DNA of 64,000 bases from Lentzea waywayandensis (GTDB taxonomy: Bacteria > Actinomycetota > Actinomycetes > Mycobacteriales > Pseudonocardiaceae), in contig NZ_FOYL01000015.1 of NCBI RefSeq assembly GCF_900115955.1, positions 62,001 to 126,000 of the forward strand. The letters run 5' to 3'. The notes under the pieces were generated by a model that ran no database searches, was not told where the DNA came from, and saw only the letters and a list, made by a program, of their open reading frames with translations. Shown piece after piece: positions 48,009 through 56,713 of the stretch. Every line of letters starts with the position of its first letter. Position 1 is the first letter of the stretch. The position numbers and the translations under genes were made by a program.

Positions 48009-49204
48009 TACGAAAGCCTCTCCAGGATGATCGCCATGCCCTGACCGCCGCCGACGCACATCGTCTCCAGGCCGAACTGGGCGTCGCGGGCCTGCATGCC
48101 GTTGATCAGCGTCGTCATGATCCGCGCACCGGTCGAGCCGAACGGGTGGCCCAGCGCGATGGCGCCGCCGTGCACGTTGAGCTTGTCGATGTCGATGCCC
48201 AGCGCTCGCTGCGAACCGAGCACCTGGACGGCGAACGCCTCGTTGATCTCCACCAGGCCGATGTCCGAAATGGACAGACCGGCGTGACCCAGCGCCTGCT
48301 TCGTGGCGTCCACGGGGCCGAGGCCCATGATCTCCGGTGACAGGCCGGAGACACCCGTGGACACGATGCGCGCCAACGGGGTCAGGCCCAGCTCACGTGC
48401 CCGCACGTCGCTCATGATCACGACAGCGGCCGCACCGTCGTTCAGCGGGCAGCAGTTGCCGGCCGTGATCGTTCCCTCGGGCCGGAAGGACGGCTTCAGC
48501 GCGGAGACGGCTTCCAGCGTCACCCCGGCACGTGGGCCGTCGTCAGCCGACACGACGGTTCCGTCGGGCAGCACGACCGGAGTGATCTCGCGGGCGAAGA
48601 AACCGTCCGCGATGGCCTTCTCCGCGAGGTTCTGCGACCGCACGCCGAACTCGTCCTGATCGTGTCGCGAGATGCCCATCTGCGTCGCGACGTTCTCGGC
48701 CGTCTGGCCCATCGCGATGTAGTAGTCGGGCAGCTCGCCGTCGAGCCTCGGGTCGGTCCACGCCGCGTTGGAGGCGGCCGTGTCCAGGGTCCGCTGCTGC
48801 GCCTGCGCGAACAGCGGGTTGAACGACGGCGCGCCCGCGTGCATGTACCGCGAGACGCACTCGACGCCGGCCGAGATGAACCCGTGGCCCTCCCCCGCCT
48901 TGATGGCGTGGAAGGCCATCCGCGCGGTCTGCACCGAAGACGCGCAGAACCGGTTGACCGTCGTGCCCGGCAAGTTGTCGTAACCGAGCTGCACGGCGAC
49001 GCGGCGCGCGATGTTCTGACCGTGCTCGTCCTGCGGCTCGGCACAACCGAGGTGCAGGTCGGTGATCTCGGACGCCGGAATGTCGCCCAGCGCCGCCGAG
49101 ATCACCTGCGCGGCCAGGTCGTCCGGCCTCAAAGACACAAGGGAACCCTTGCGGGCACGGCCGATCGGCGACCGGGCGGTGGAGACGATGACTGCCTCAG
49201 CCAT
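48008..49204 (-). CDS. Acetyl-CoA C-acyltransferase (thiolase)
   Basis: A 398-aa protein: VIVSTARSPIGRARKGSLVS, acyl-enzyme Cys in TTVNRFCASSVQTARM, INEAFAVQVLGSQRA, His in GGAIALGHPFGSTGARI and second Cys in ETMCVGGGQGMA. It cleaves 3-oxoacyl-CoA with CoA. ATG 49204 follows GGAGG. It lies 10 bp after the acyl-CoA dehydrogenase gene, and its stop is shared with the SDR start. Confidence 0.95.
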   Translation of the reverse strand: MAEAVIVSTARSPIGRARKGSLVSLRPDDLAAQVISAALGDIPASEITDLHLGCAEPQDEHGQNIARRVAVQLGYDNLPGTTVNRFCASSVQTARMAFHAIKAGEGHGFISAGVECVSRYMHAGAPSFNPLFAQAQQRTLDTAASNAAWTDPRLDGELPDYYIAMGQTAENVATQMGISRHDQDEFGVRSQNLAEKAIADGFFAREITPVVLPDGTVVSADDGPRAGVTLEAVSALKPSFRPEGTITAGNCCPLNDGAAAVVIMSDVRARELGLTPLARIVSTGVSGLSPEIMGLGPVDATKQALGHAGLSISDIGLVEINEAFAVQVLGSQRALGIDIDKLNVHGGAIALGHPFGSTGARIMTTLINGMQARDAQFGLETMCVGGGQGMAIILERLS

Positions 49205-49214
49205 GGAAAACCTC

Positions 49215-50360
49215 CTACAGGCCCAGGTCGCGGCCGATGAGTTCCTTCATGATCTCGTTGGAACCCGCCCAGATCTTCGTGACGCGGGCGTCCATCCAGG
49301 CGCGGGCCACGCGGTACTCGGTCATGTAGCCGTAGCCGCCGTGCAGCTGCACGCAGGCGTCGATGACCTCGTTCTCGACGTCGGCGCTCCAGTACTTGGC
49401 CTGCGCCGCCTCGACGGGGCTCAGTTCGCCGCGCACGTGCTGCATGGTGAGCGTGTCGATGAACGCCTGCGAGACGTCCAGCTTGGTGCGCAGCTCGGCG
49501 AGCAGGAACTTGTTGTGCTGGAACTTGCCGATGGCCTGCCCGAACGCCTTGCGCTCCTTGACGTACTCCAGCGTCTCGTCGAAGACGCCCTGCGCGTGCG
49601 CCAGGTTCGAGATGGCGCCGCCGATCCGCTCCTGCGGCAGGCGTTCCATCATGTAGATGAAGCCCTGGCCCTCCGCGCCGATCATGTGCTCGGCGGACAG
49701 GCGCACGTCGGAGAAGAACAGCTCCGCGGTGTCGGACGGGTGCTGGCCGACCTTGTCGAGCTTGCGGCCGCGCTCGAAGCCGGGCATGCCGGTCTCGACG
49801 GCGAACAGCGTGATGCCGCGCGCTCCCTTGGACGGGTCGGTGCGGGCCGCGACGACGATCATGTCGGCGGTGTAGCCGTTGGTGATGAACGTCTTGGAGC
49901 CGTTGAGGATCCAGTCGTCACCGTCACGGACGGCGTTGGTCCTCAGCGCGGCGAGGTCGGAGCCGCCGGACGGCTCGGTCATCGCGATGCCGGTCTTGAT
50001 CTCGCCGGTGCACATGCCGGGCAGCCAGCGCTGCTTCTGCTCCTCGGTGCACAGGTCGACGAGGTAGGGCGCCACGACGTCGCCGTGGATGCCCAGCGAC
50101 GACGCGACGGCCGCGTTGACCCGGCACAGCTCTTCGGCGAACACCGTGTTGAACCGGTAGTCGTTGGCGCCGCTGCCGCCGTACTCCTCGGGGATCTCCA
50201 GCCCGAGCAGGCCCTGGCGACCGGCCTCCAGCCACACGTCCCGGTCGATCACCCGCTGCTCGATGAACTTCTCGACGTTCGGCGTGATCGTGCGCTCGAC
50301 GAACGCCTTCGCCGACTCCCGGAACGCGGCGTGATCCTCGTTGAACAGCGTCCGCTGCAC
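49215..50360 (-). CDS. Acyl-CoA dehydrogenase
   Basis: A 381-aa flavoprotein: TGIAMTEPSGGSDLAALRTN (FAD/substrate signature), WILNGSKTFITNGYTADMIV, and the C-terminal QLHGGYGYMTEYRVARAWMD plus KIWAGSNEIMKELIGR. It introduces the trans-2 double bond. GTG 50360 is preferred because GGAGG lies five bases upstream; ATG 50372 would leave no ribosome site and overlap the operator edge. Two CTAAGCG-type operators lie immediately upstream, between this gene and the divergent TetR. Confidence 0.95.
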   Translation of the reverse strand: MQRTLFNEDHAAFRESAKAFVERTITPNVEKFIEQRVIDRDVWLEAGRQGLLGLEIPEEYGGSGANDYRFNTVFAEELCRVNAAVASSLGIHGDVVAPYLVDLCTEEQKQRWLPGMCTGEIKTGIAMTEPSGGSDLAALRTNAVRDGDDWILNGSKTFITNGYTADMIVVAARTDPSKGARGITLFAVETGMPGFERGRKLDKVGQHPSDTAELFFSDVRLSAEHMIGAEGQGFIYMMERLPQERIGGAISNLAHAQGVFDETLEYVKERKAFGQAIGKFQHNKFLLAELRTKLDVSQAFIDTLTMQHVRGELSPVEAAQAKYWSADVENEVIDACVQLHGGYGYMTEYRVARAWMDARVTKIWAGSNEIMKELIGRDLGL

Positions 50361-50373
50361 GACTACCTCCATA

Positions 50374-50389
50374 CTAAGCGGTTGCTTAG
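50374..50389. promoter_or_regulatory. CTAAGCG-type operator, copy A
   Basis: CTAAGCGGTTGCTTAG, separated by two bases from copy B. The tandem pair fills the promoter region between the acyl-CoA dehydrogenase operon and the divergent TetR gene, the usual position for an autoregulated repressor site. Confidence 0.75.
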
Positions 50390-50391
50390 CG

Positions 50392-50407
50392 CTAAGCGCT
50401 CGCTTAG
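50392..50407. promoter_or_regulatory. CTAAGCG-type operator, copy B
   Basis: CTAAGCGCTCGCTTAG, with half-sites CTAAGCG and CGCTTAG. The centre-to-centre distance of 18 bp from copy A would place two repressor dimers on nearly the same face, allowing cooperative binding. Confidence 0.75.
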
Positions 50408-50452
50408 CGTGCAGTACGATCCATCACCTGTCAACACGCGAGGAGCCGCCCG

Positions 50453-51073
50453 ATGACGACGACCGGACTGGAAGGGTTCTCGCTGCTCGACGAGACCTGG
50501 CGCGCCGTCACCCCGGACGCCGCCCGCCGGATGCTCATCGCGGCCGCCCACGCGTTCGCAGGCAAGGGATATCACGCCACGACGACCAGGGACATAGCCT
50601 CGCTGGCCGGAATGTCCCCCGCGGCCGTGTACATCCACTACCGGTCCAAAGAGGAGCTTCTGTTCAACATCTCGCTCGTCGGCCACGAGACGTCGCTGAC
50701 GCTGCTGTCGGGCATCGAGGGCACCGGCGCGGTGGAGCGGCTCAGGAACGCGGTGGCGGCGTTCGCGGGATGGCACGCGGAGTTCCACACGACGGCGCGG
50801 GTGGTGCAGTACGAGCTCGGCGCGCTCTCTCCCGAACACCACGCGGAGGTGGCGGAGCTGCGCCGGCAGATCGAGCAGCGGATGCGGGCCTACATCGCGG
50901 ACGGCATCAAGGAGGGCGTGTTCGACGTCCCCGACCTCAAGGGCGCGACCCTGGCCGTGCTGTCGCTGTGCATCGACGTCGCCCGCTGGTACCAGCCGAG
51001 CGGGAAGCGGACCCCGGACGAGATCGGCGCGCTGTACGCCGACCTCGTCCTGAGGATGGTCCGACCTAACTGA
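50453..51073 (+). CDS. TetR/AcrR family regulator, probable controller of the CTAAGCG regulon
   Basis: A 206-aa protein. The HTH is AARRMLIAAAHAFAGKGYHA and TTTRDIASLAGMSPAAVYIH followed by YRSKEELLF. The ligand-binding part has WHAEFHTTARVVQYELGALS and CIDVARWYQPSGKRTPDEIG, like acyl-CoA-sensing KstR2/FadR-type proteins. ATG 50453 is preceded by AGGAG. It is divergent from the acyl-CoA dehydrogenase operon across the tandem operators, so it most likely binds them; an acyl-CoA would be the inducer. Confidence 0.9.
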   Translation: MTTTGLEGFSLLDETWRAVTPDAARRMLIAAAHAFAGKGYHATTTRDIASLAGMSPAAVYIHYRSKEELLFNISLVGHETSLTLLSGIEGTGAVERLRNAVAAFAGWHAEFHTTARVVQYELGALSPEHHAEVAELRRQIEQRMRAYIADGIKEGVFDVPDLKGATLAVLSLCIDVARWYQPSGKRTPDEIGALYADLVLRMVRPN

Positions 51074-51338
51074 CCGACTTCCTGCCGTACACACCGGCCA
51101 CGAGCGAAACACCGATCGCGGCGACGACGATCTGCACGATCACCTCGATCCAGTCGATGCCCGCCGTGTCCTCCACGCCCAGCAGCCGCGCGATCCACGA
51201 CCCGATGAACGCGGCCGCGATGCCGACCAGCAGGGTCAGCCAGATCGGGATGGCCTGCTTGCCCGGTGCGAACAGCTTGCCGAGCAAGCCCAGGATCAGA
51301 CCGATGATGAGCGCGCCGAGAATGCTCTCGATGGTCAC
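51066..51338 (-). CDS. GlsB/YeaQ/YmgE family (transglycosylase-associated) membrane protein
   Basis: A 90-aa protein with three hydrophobic helices: ILGALIIGLILGLLGKLF, IWLTLLVGIAAAFIGSWIAR and VIVQIVVAAIGVSLVAGVYG, the last ending in basic GRKSVS. The family is stress-associated and of unknown biochemical role. ATG 51338 has GGAGG upstream. Its end overlaps the convergent TetR gene by 8 bases. Confidence 0.9.
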   Translation of the reverse strand: MTIESILGALIIGLILGLLGKLFAPGKQAIPIWLTLLVGIAAAFIGSWIARLLGVEDTAGIDWIEVIVQIVVAAIGVSLVAGVYGRKSVS

Positions 51339-51424
51339 GGACGCCTCCTCCCGCTACACCCCGATGCACTCGGGGATCTCGGAGAAAATCATCCCGTTGA
51401 TCGTGGCCGTCCGCAGCGCGAGAA

Positions 51425-52201
51425 CTACCAGCGGCTACCGGAGACCTGGCTCATCCACTGGTTGATCGTCGCGGTCCAGTCCGTGCCGACCGCCTGCTGG
51501 TGAGACACGGCGAAACGGCCGTACGCGTCGCCGCCCGCACGGAGCAGTCCGGCGCGCTTGTCGGCCTCCAGGATCACGTGCAGCTCGCCCGGCGTCGTGA
51601 CGAACGTCAGCTCGACCTGCTTGACACGGCTCGCGAACTGCGGCGGCGGGTAGAACTCGATCTCCTGGTAGAACGGCAGCTGCTGCGGCACGCCGTGGAT
51701 GCGGCCGCGCTCGTTGTCCGCCTTGGTGAAGCGGAAGCCCATGTGCCCGAACGCCTGAAGGACGGCGTCCTGGGACTGGAGCGGGTGCACCCAGATCGGG
51801 TCGAGGTCACCGGGGTCGACGGCGCCGCGGACCTCGAGCTCGGTGCGCAGACCGAGCTGCATGCCGTGCAGCTGCTGGCCGCCCACGACGTTGATCGGGC
51901 ACTCGAACGGCACCGGGACCTGGAACGGGAGCGACAGGTTCTGGTGCGGCTGAACCAGGATCCGCTGTCCCACGGAGAACTTGTGGAACTCCATGTTGGT
52001 GTTGTACTCGTTGTCGCCGCTCTCGACCTCGACGCGGGTGAGCAGCGCCAGAGTGACGTGGTCGATCTCGGCAGGGTGGTCGCCGCCGGCGATGCGCACC
52101 TCACCGGACAGCACCTCGCCAGGCCTGACGTTGGGGTTCGTCAGCACCGTGTCGACAGTCGGCCCGCCCACACCGAACGCGCGCATCATCCTCTTGAACA
52201 C
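51425..52201 (-). CDS. Spo0M-like sporulation-control (arrestin-fold) protein
   Basis: A 258-aa protein: VFKRMMRAFGVGGPTVDTVL at the start, RPGEVLSGEVRIAGGDHPAE, LPFQVPVPFECPINVVGGQQ, and FASRVKQVELTFVTTPGELH. These match Spo0M of Bacillus and its actinobacterial homologues, cytoplasmic arrestin-like proteins affecting sporulation or cell division. GTG 52201 is chosen (GGAGG eight bases upstream), with GTG 52204 adjacent; a distant ATG adds 32 unrelated residues. Confidence 0.9.
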   Translation of the reverse strand: MFKRMMRAFGVGGPTVDTVLTNPNVRPGEVLSGEVRIAGGDHPAEIDHVTLALLTRVEVESGDNEYNTNMEFHKFSVGQRILVQPHQNLSLPFQVPVPFECPINVVGGQQLHGMQLGLRTELEVRGAVDPGDLDPIWVHPLQSQDAVLQAFGHMGFRFTKADNERGRIHGVPQQLPFYQEIEFYPPPQFASRVKQVELTFVTTPGELHVILEADKRAGLLRAGGDAYGRFAVSHQQAVGTDWTATINQWMSQVSGSRW

Positions 52202-52357
52202 CACTGCGGCCTCCTGAAGCCCTTGCATGTTTGCGGGGAGTCTGCCAACTGGATCGCCCGTTTGCGGCGAAGTGTTCCGTTGACGCCTCAGCCCCACGAT
52301 CGGTTCCGTATGGACTTCCGTTCACTTCAGATGGCAACATGCGACCGCCGTCACATA

Positions 52358-52373
52358 CTAAGCGGTCGCTCAG
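52358..52373. promoter_or_regulatory. CTAAGCG-type operator overlapping the carboxylase ribosome site
   Basis: CTAAGCGGTCGCTCAG, one base away from a perfect outer repeat. It overlaps the Shine-Dalgarno AGGAGG (52372-52377) of the TTG start at 52383. A bound repressor would sit at the transcript start, suggesting a very short leader. Confidence 0.7.
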
Positions 52374-52382
52374 GAGGTTGTC

Positions 52383-55307
52383 TTGCTGCTCGTCGCCAAC
52401 CGGGGTGAGGTCGCCGTGCGCGTCCTGCGCGCAGCGGCTGACCTGGGGATACGCACCGTGGCGGTGTACGCGGAGGACGACGCTTCCTCGCTCCACGTGA
52501 CGCTCGCGGACCGTGCCGTGGCACTACGTGGGCCGTCGCCGTACCTGGATGTGGATCAGCTGCTGGACGCCGCCGAGGGGTGCCAGGCCGTGCATCCGGG
52601 GTGGGGATTCCTGTCCGAGAACGCCGCGTTCGCTCGGGCGTGTTCCGAGCGCGGACTGGCCTTCGTCGGGCCTTCCGCTGACGTTCTGGAACTGCTCGGT
52701 GACAAACGGCGAGCACGGGAGCTGGCCTCCTCGCTGGGGATCCCGGTGCTGGACGCGCTGCCCGGCGAGTTCCCGGTGATGGTGAAGGCGGTCGCCGGCG
52801 GTGGCGGCAAGGGCATGCGGGCGGTGTACGGGCCTTCGGAACTCGACGCCGCGGTCGAGGCGTGCCAGGCGGAGGCGCTGGCCGCGTTCGGCGTCGGGGA
52901 CGTCTACTTCGAACGGTTGATGCCCTCCGCCCGGCACATCGAGGTGCAGCTCGTCGGGACGACCGTGATCGGCGACCGCGACTGCTCGCTGCAGCTGCGG
53001 CACCAGAAGGTCGTGGAGATCGCGCCCGCTCCCCTGCTGGATCCCCTGCTGCGCAAGACTTTGCACGAGGCGGCTGCCGCTTTGGCCGTCGCGGCGGGCT
53101 ACACCGGCGTCGGCACCGTCGAGTTCCTGGTGTCCGGGGACTCGTTCGCGTTCCTGGAGGTCAACCCGCGGCTCCAGGTCGAGCACACCGTCACCGAGAT
53201 GGTGTCCGGAGTGGACCTCGTGCGCACCCAGCTGCTGCTCGCCTGGGGCGGCGACGTGGACTTCACGCCTCATGACCGCGGCGCGGCCGTGCAGGTGCGG
53301 CTGAACCAGACCTCGGGCGGCGTGCTGTCGTCGTTCGGACTGCCTGCCGGGCCGGGCGTCCGCGTCGACACGCACGGGTACGTCGGCTATCGGGTCGGGA
53401 CGCGCTACGACGGGTTGCTCGCGAAGCTCGTGGTGCACGGCGAGGACCTGGACGTGGCGCTGAACCGGGCGCGGCGGGCGTTGGGCGAGTTCCAGGTCGA
53501 GGGCGTTTCCACGAACCTGGAGTTCCTGCGCTCGTTGCTCGCGCGCGACATCGTCGGGGCGACGACGGACTTCGTGGTCGAGGAACCGGTTTCGGGCATG
53601 CGGGCGCCGCTGGCGGGGACGGTGGTCGCTGTCGCCCCCGATTCCGTCGTGCTCGAAGCGATGAAGATGCAGCACGTCGTGCGGGTGTCCGGCGACGTGC
53701 TGGTGTCGGTGGGCGACACCGTGTCCGAGGGCCAGGTGCTGGCTTCCGGCGCAGGCGAGTCCACTGAGGACGTTGCCGACGTGGACCCTGCGCACGTCCG
53801 GCCGGATCTGGCGGAGGTGCTGGCGCGGCACGACTTCGACCGCCCCGAGGCTGCCGCGAAACGGCATGCCCGAGGTGGGCGGACCGCGCGGGAGAACATC
53901 GCGGATCTCTGTTCGGACTTCGTCGAGTACGGCGGACTGGCGATCGCGGCGCAAAGGCAACGTCGTTCTTTGGAAGACCTGATCGAGCGCACGCCCGCCG
54001 ACGGCATGGTGGCCGGTATCGGTGTGGTCAACGGCTCGCGAGTCGTGGCGATGTCGTACGACTACGCCGTGCTCGCCGGTACTCAGGGCCTGCGCAACCA
54101 TCAGAAGAAGGACCGGCTGTTCGCCCTGGCACAGCAGGAGAACCTGCCGGTGGTGCTGTTCGCCGAGGGTGGCGGAGGGCGTCCCGGCGACACCGACCAC
54201 AGCATGGTCAGCGGCCTGGACTGCGGCTCGTTCCACGCGTTCGCGCGGCTCAGCGGCCAGGTGCCGTTGGTCGGGGTGGTGGCGGGCCGGTGCTTCGCGG
54301 GCAACGCGGTGCTGCTCGGCACGTGCGACGTGATCATCGCGGTCGAGGGCGCGAACATCGGCATGGGCGGGCCGGCGATGATCGAGGGAGGTGGGCTCGG
54401 CACGTTCCGGCCGGAGGACATCGGGCCGCTCGACGTGCAGGTGCCCAACGGCGTCGTGGACATCGCGGTGGGGTCCGAGGAAGAAGCCGTGGCCGTGGCG
54501 AGGAAGTACCTCTCGTACTTCCAGGGCACGTCGGCCGAGTGGTCCTGCGAGGATCAGCGCCTCCTCCGCCACGCCGTCCCCGAGAACCGCCTGCGCGCCT
54601 ACGACATCCGCGCGCTCATCACCACCCTCGCCGACACCGGCTCGGTCCTCGAACTCCGCCAAGGCTTCGGCAAGGCCGTCGTCACCGCCCTGGTCCGCGT
54701 CGAAGGCCGTCCCATCGCCCTGATCGCCAACGACCCCGGCGTCCTGGGCGGCGCCATCGACGCCGACGCCGCCGACAAGTGCGCCCGCTTCCTCCAGCTC
54801 GCCGACGCGTTCGACCTCCCGGTCGTCTCCCTGTGCGACACCCCGGGGTTCATGGTCGGACCCGACGCCGAACGCACCGCCACCGTCCGCCACCTCACCC
54901 GCATGGTCGTGACGGGCGCCAACCTCACCGTCCCCTTTGGACTCGTGATCCTCCGCAAGGCGTACGGTCTCGGCGCCCAGGCCATGGCGGCCGGAAGCCT
55001 GAAGGTCCCGCAGTTCGCGATCTCCTGGCCCACCGGCGAGTTCGGCCCGATGGGGCTCGAAGGCGCCATCAAACTCGGCTTCAAGAAAGAACTCGACGCC
55101 ATCGCGGACCCGGACGAACGCAAGCAGCGCTACGACCAGATGGTCGCGATGGCCTACGAGCACGGCAAAGCCCTCAACGTCGCCTCGGTCTTCGAGATCG
55201 ACGACGTGATCGACCCGGCCGACACCCGCCGCTGGATCACCACGGCGCTGGCCCCTGCAACTTCCCGTCCCCAAGGGAAGAAACGCCCGTTCATCGACAC
55301 GTGGTGA
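52383..55307 (+). CDS. Single-chain biotin-dependent acyl-CoA carboxylase (BC-BCCP-CT fusion)
   Basis: A 974-aa protein. The biotin carboxylase half (about 1-400) has LLVANRGEVAVRVLRAAADL, AVHPGWGFLSENAAFARACS, ATP loop VKAVAGGGGKGMRAV, and LEVNPRLQVEHTVTEMVSGV. The biotinyl domain (about 408-465) has SVVLEAMKMQHVV with the biotin Lys. The carboxyltransferase (about 490-970) carries both halves: RTARENIADLCSDFVEYGGL and DTPGFMVGPDAERTATVRHL. It should carboxylate a short or branched acyl-CoA; which one is unclear. TTG start with AGGAGG five bases upstream. The MFS gene follows after 9 bases. Third-position usage changes abruptly near 54540 from G-ending to C-ending codons. Confidence 0.92.
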   Translation: MLLVANRGEVAVRVLRAAADLGIRTVAVYAEDDASSLHVTLADRAVALRGPSPYLDVDQLLDAAEGCQAVHPGWGFLSENAAFARACSERGLAFVGPSADVLELLGDKRRARELASSLGIPVLDALPGEFPVMVKAVAGGGGKGMRAVYGPSELDAAVEACQAEALAAFGVGDVYFERLMPSARHIEVQLVGTTVIGDRDCSLQLRHQKVVEIAPAPLLDPLLRKTLHEAAAALAVAAGYTGVGTVEFLVSGDSFAFLEVNPRLQVEHTVTEMVSGVDLVRTQLLLAWGGDVDFTPHDRGAAVQVRLNQTSGGVLSSFGLPAGPGVRVDTHGYVGYRVGTRYDGLLAKLVVHGEDLDVALNRARRALGEFQVEGVSTNLEFLRSLLARDIVGATTDFVVEEPVSGMRAPLAGTVVAVAPDSVVLEAMKMQHVVRVSGDVLVSVGDTVSEGQVLASGAGESTEDVADVDPAHVRPDLAEVLARHDFDRPEAAAKRHARGGRTARENIADLCSDFVEYGGLAIAAQRQRRSLEDLIERTPADGMVAGIGVVNGSRVVAMSYDYAVLAGTQGLRNHQKKDRLFALAQQENLPVVLFAEGGGGRPGDTDHSMVSGLDCGSFHAFARLSGQVPLVGVVAGRCFAGNAVLLGTCDVIIAVEGANIGMGGPAMIEGGGLGTFRPEDIGPLDVQVPNGVVDIAVGSEEEAVAVARKYLSYFQGTSAEWSCEDQRLLRHAVPENRLRAYDIRALITTLADTGSVLELRQGFGKAVVTALVRVEGRPIALIANDPGVLGGAIDADAADKCARFLQLADAFDLPVVSLCDTPGFMVGPDAERTATVRHLTRMVVTGANLTVPFGLVILRKAYGLGAQAMAAGSLKVPQFAISWPTGEFGPMGLEGAIKLGFKKELDAIADPDERKQRYDQMVAMAYEHGKALNVASVFEIDDVIDPADTRRWITTALAPATSRPQGKKRPFIDTW

Positions 55308-55316
55308 GGAGAATCC

Positions 55317-56618
55317 GTGGTCAGCGTCGCCCCTGCGGAACAGAAGACCTTACGCCGGCTCATGGCAGCCGGGCTCGTCGGTTCAAGTCTTGAGTGGTAC
55401 GACTTCTTCATCTACGCGACCGCCGCGGCACTGGTGTTCCCCAAGCTGTTCTTCCCGGAGGCGACGCCGATCGTGGCGCTGCTCCTGTCGTTCAGCACGT
55501 TCTGGGCGGGCTTCGTCGCCCGCCCGCTCGGCGGCCTGGTCTTCGGCCACGTCGGCGACAAGGCCGGCCGCAAACCGGCCCTCGTCATCTGTCTCGGGCT
55601 GATGGCGGCGGCGACGTTCCTCATCGGTCTGCTGCCCACCACGGCGTCCATCGGCGTCGGCGCACCGCTGCTGCTGGTGCTGCTGCGGTTCCTGCAGGGC
55701 ATCGCGGTCGGCGGTCAGTGGGGCGGCGTGGTCCTGCTGCTGACCGAGACGGCAGGCCCTCGCAAGCGTGGCTTCGCCGGTACGTTCGGCCAGGCCGGCG
55801 TTCCGATCGGCGTGCTGCTGGGCAACGTCGCCTTCATCAGCGCCACGACGTCCCTCTCGCCGGAGGCGTTCGCGTCGTGGGGCTGGCGCGTGCCGTTCCT
55901 GGCGTCGGCGCTGCTGTTCCCGGTGGTGCTGTTCATCCAGCTGAAGGTCGAGGACAGCCCGGTGTTCCGCGAGCTGAAGGAACGCCGCGCGACCGAGCCC
56001 GCCGTCGCCCCGGCCCCGCTGAAGGAGGTCCTGCGGACCCACCGCAAGCCGATCCTGCTCGGCGCGGGCCTGATGTTCGCCTCCAACGCGATCTTCTACG
56101 TGTCGATCGCGGGCGTCCTGTCCTACGCCACCACCACGCTCGGCCTCGCCCGCGAGTCCGTGCTGATCGTCAGCCTGCTGTCGTCCATCGTGAGCATCCC
56201 GGTCATCCTCTGGGCCGGCCACGCCTCGGACCGCCTCGGGCGCCGTCCGCTGATCATCGCGGGCACCATCGGCATGATCGTGTGGGCGTTCCCGTACTTC
56301 CTGCTCGTGGACACCGGCTCGCTGGTGTTGATGTTCGTCGCGTCCACGGTCGGAGGCATCGCGTCCTCTCTCGTGTACGGGCCCATCGCCGCCTACCTGG
56401 GTGAACTGTTCGAGCCGCACGTGCGGTACTCGGGTGCCTCTCTCGCGTACCAGCTGGCGTCGATCCTGGTCAGCGGCGGCACGCCGTTCGTGATGACCGC
56501 ACTGCTGGGCGCGACCGGCACGTCGATGTCGGTGTCGGCGTTCCTGCTGGTCATGGGCCTGTGCACGCTCGTCTCGGTGATCAAGCTGCCGGAGACGCAC
56601 CAGCCGGAACGGGCCTGA
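55317..56618 (+). CDS. MFS transporter, metabolite:H+ symporter (MHS) family
   Basis: A 433-aa protein with about 12 membrane helices. Diagnostic segments are GLVGSSLEWYDFFIYATAAA (N-terminal MHS signature), FGHVGDKAGRKPAL (loop 2-3), and FLQGIAVGGQWGGVVLLLTE. MHS transporters import organic acids, betaine/proline or shikimate-type molecules. Being co-transcribed with the carboxylase, it probably imports that pathway's carboxylic-acid substrate. GTG 55317 has GAGGAG upstream. A strong terminator follows. Confidence 0.92.
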   Translation: MVSVAPAEQKTLRRLMAAGLVGSSLEWYDFFIYATAAALVFPKLFFPEATPIVALLLSFSTFWAGFVARPLGGLVFGHVGDKAGRKPALVICLGLMAAATFLIGLLPTTASIGVGAPLLLVLLRFLQGIAVGGQWGGVVLLLTETAGPRKRGFAGTFGQAGVPIGVLLGNVAFISATTSLSPEAFASWGWRVPFLASALLFPVVLFIQLKVEDSPVFRELKERRATEPAVAPAPLKEVLRTHRKPILLGAGLMFASNAIFYVSIAGVLSYATTTLGLARESVLIVSLLSSIVSIPVILWAGHASDRLGRRPLIIAGTIGMIVWAFPYFLLVDTGSLVLMFVASTVGGIASSLVYGPIAAYLGELFEPHVRYSGASLAYQLASILVSGGTPFVMTALLGATGTSMSVSAFLLVMGLCTLVSVIKLPETHQPERA

Positions 56619-56625
56619 TCAGAGG

Positions 56626-56666
56626 CTGTGAAGGCCCGACCCGAGGGACAAATCGGGCCTTCACAG
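56626..56666 (+). terminator. 14-bp hairpin terminator after the transporter gene
   Basis: CTGTGAAGGCCCGA and TCGGGCCTTCACAG are exact complements around a 13-base loop, starting 8 bases after the stop codon. There is no long U-tract, as is common in this GC range. Confidence 0.7.
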
Positions 56667-56713
56667 TCAAGACCTCTGCGGAACATCCGGCCGATGCCGT
56701 ACGTTGGCGCGTC

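Noticed and set aside
37250..50372. Biosynthetic gene cluster based on SDRs, thiolase and carboxylase
   Set aside because: There are no ketosynthase, ACP, NRPS or tailoring clusters; the set fits acyl-CoA degradation with shared operators better.
52524..55274. 916-aa minus-strand open frame opposite the acyl-CoA carboxylase
   Set aside because: His/Arg-rich antisense translation; the plus strand has complete BC, BCCP and CT motifs.
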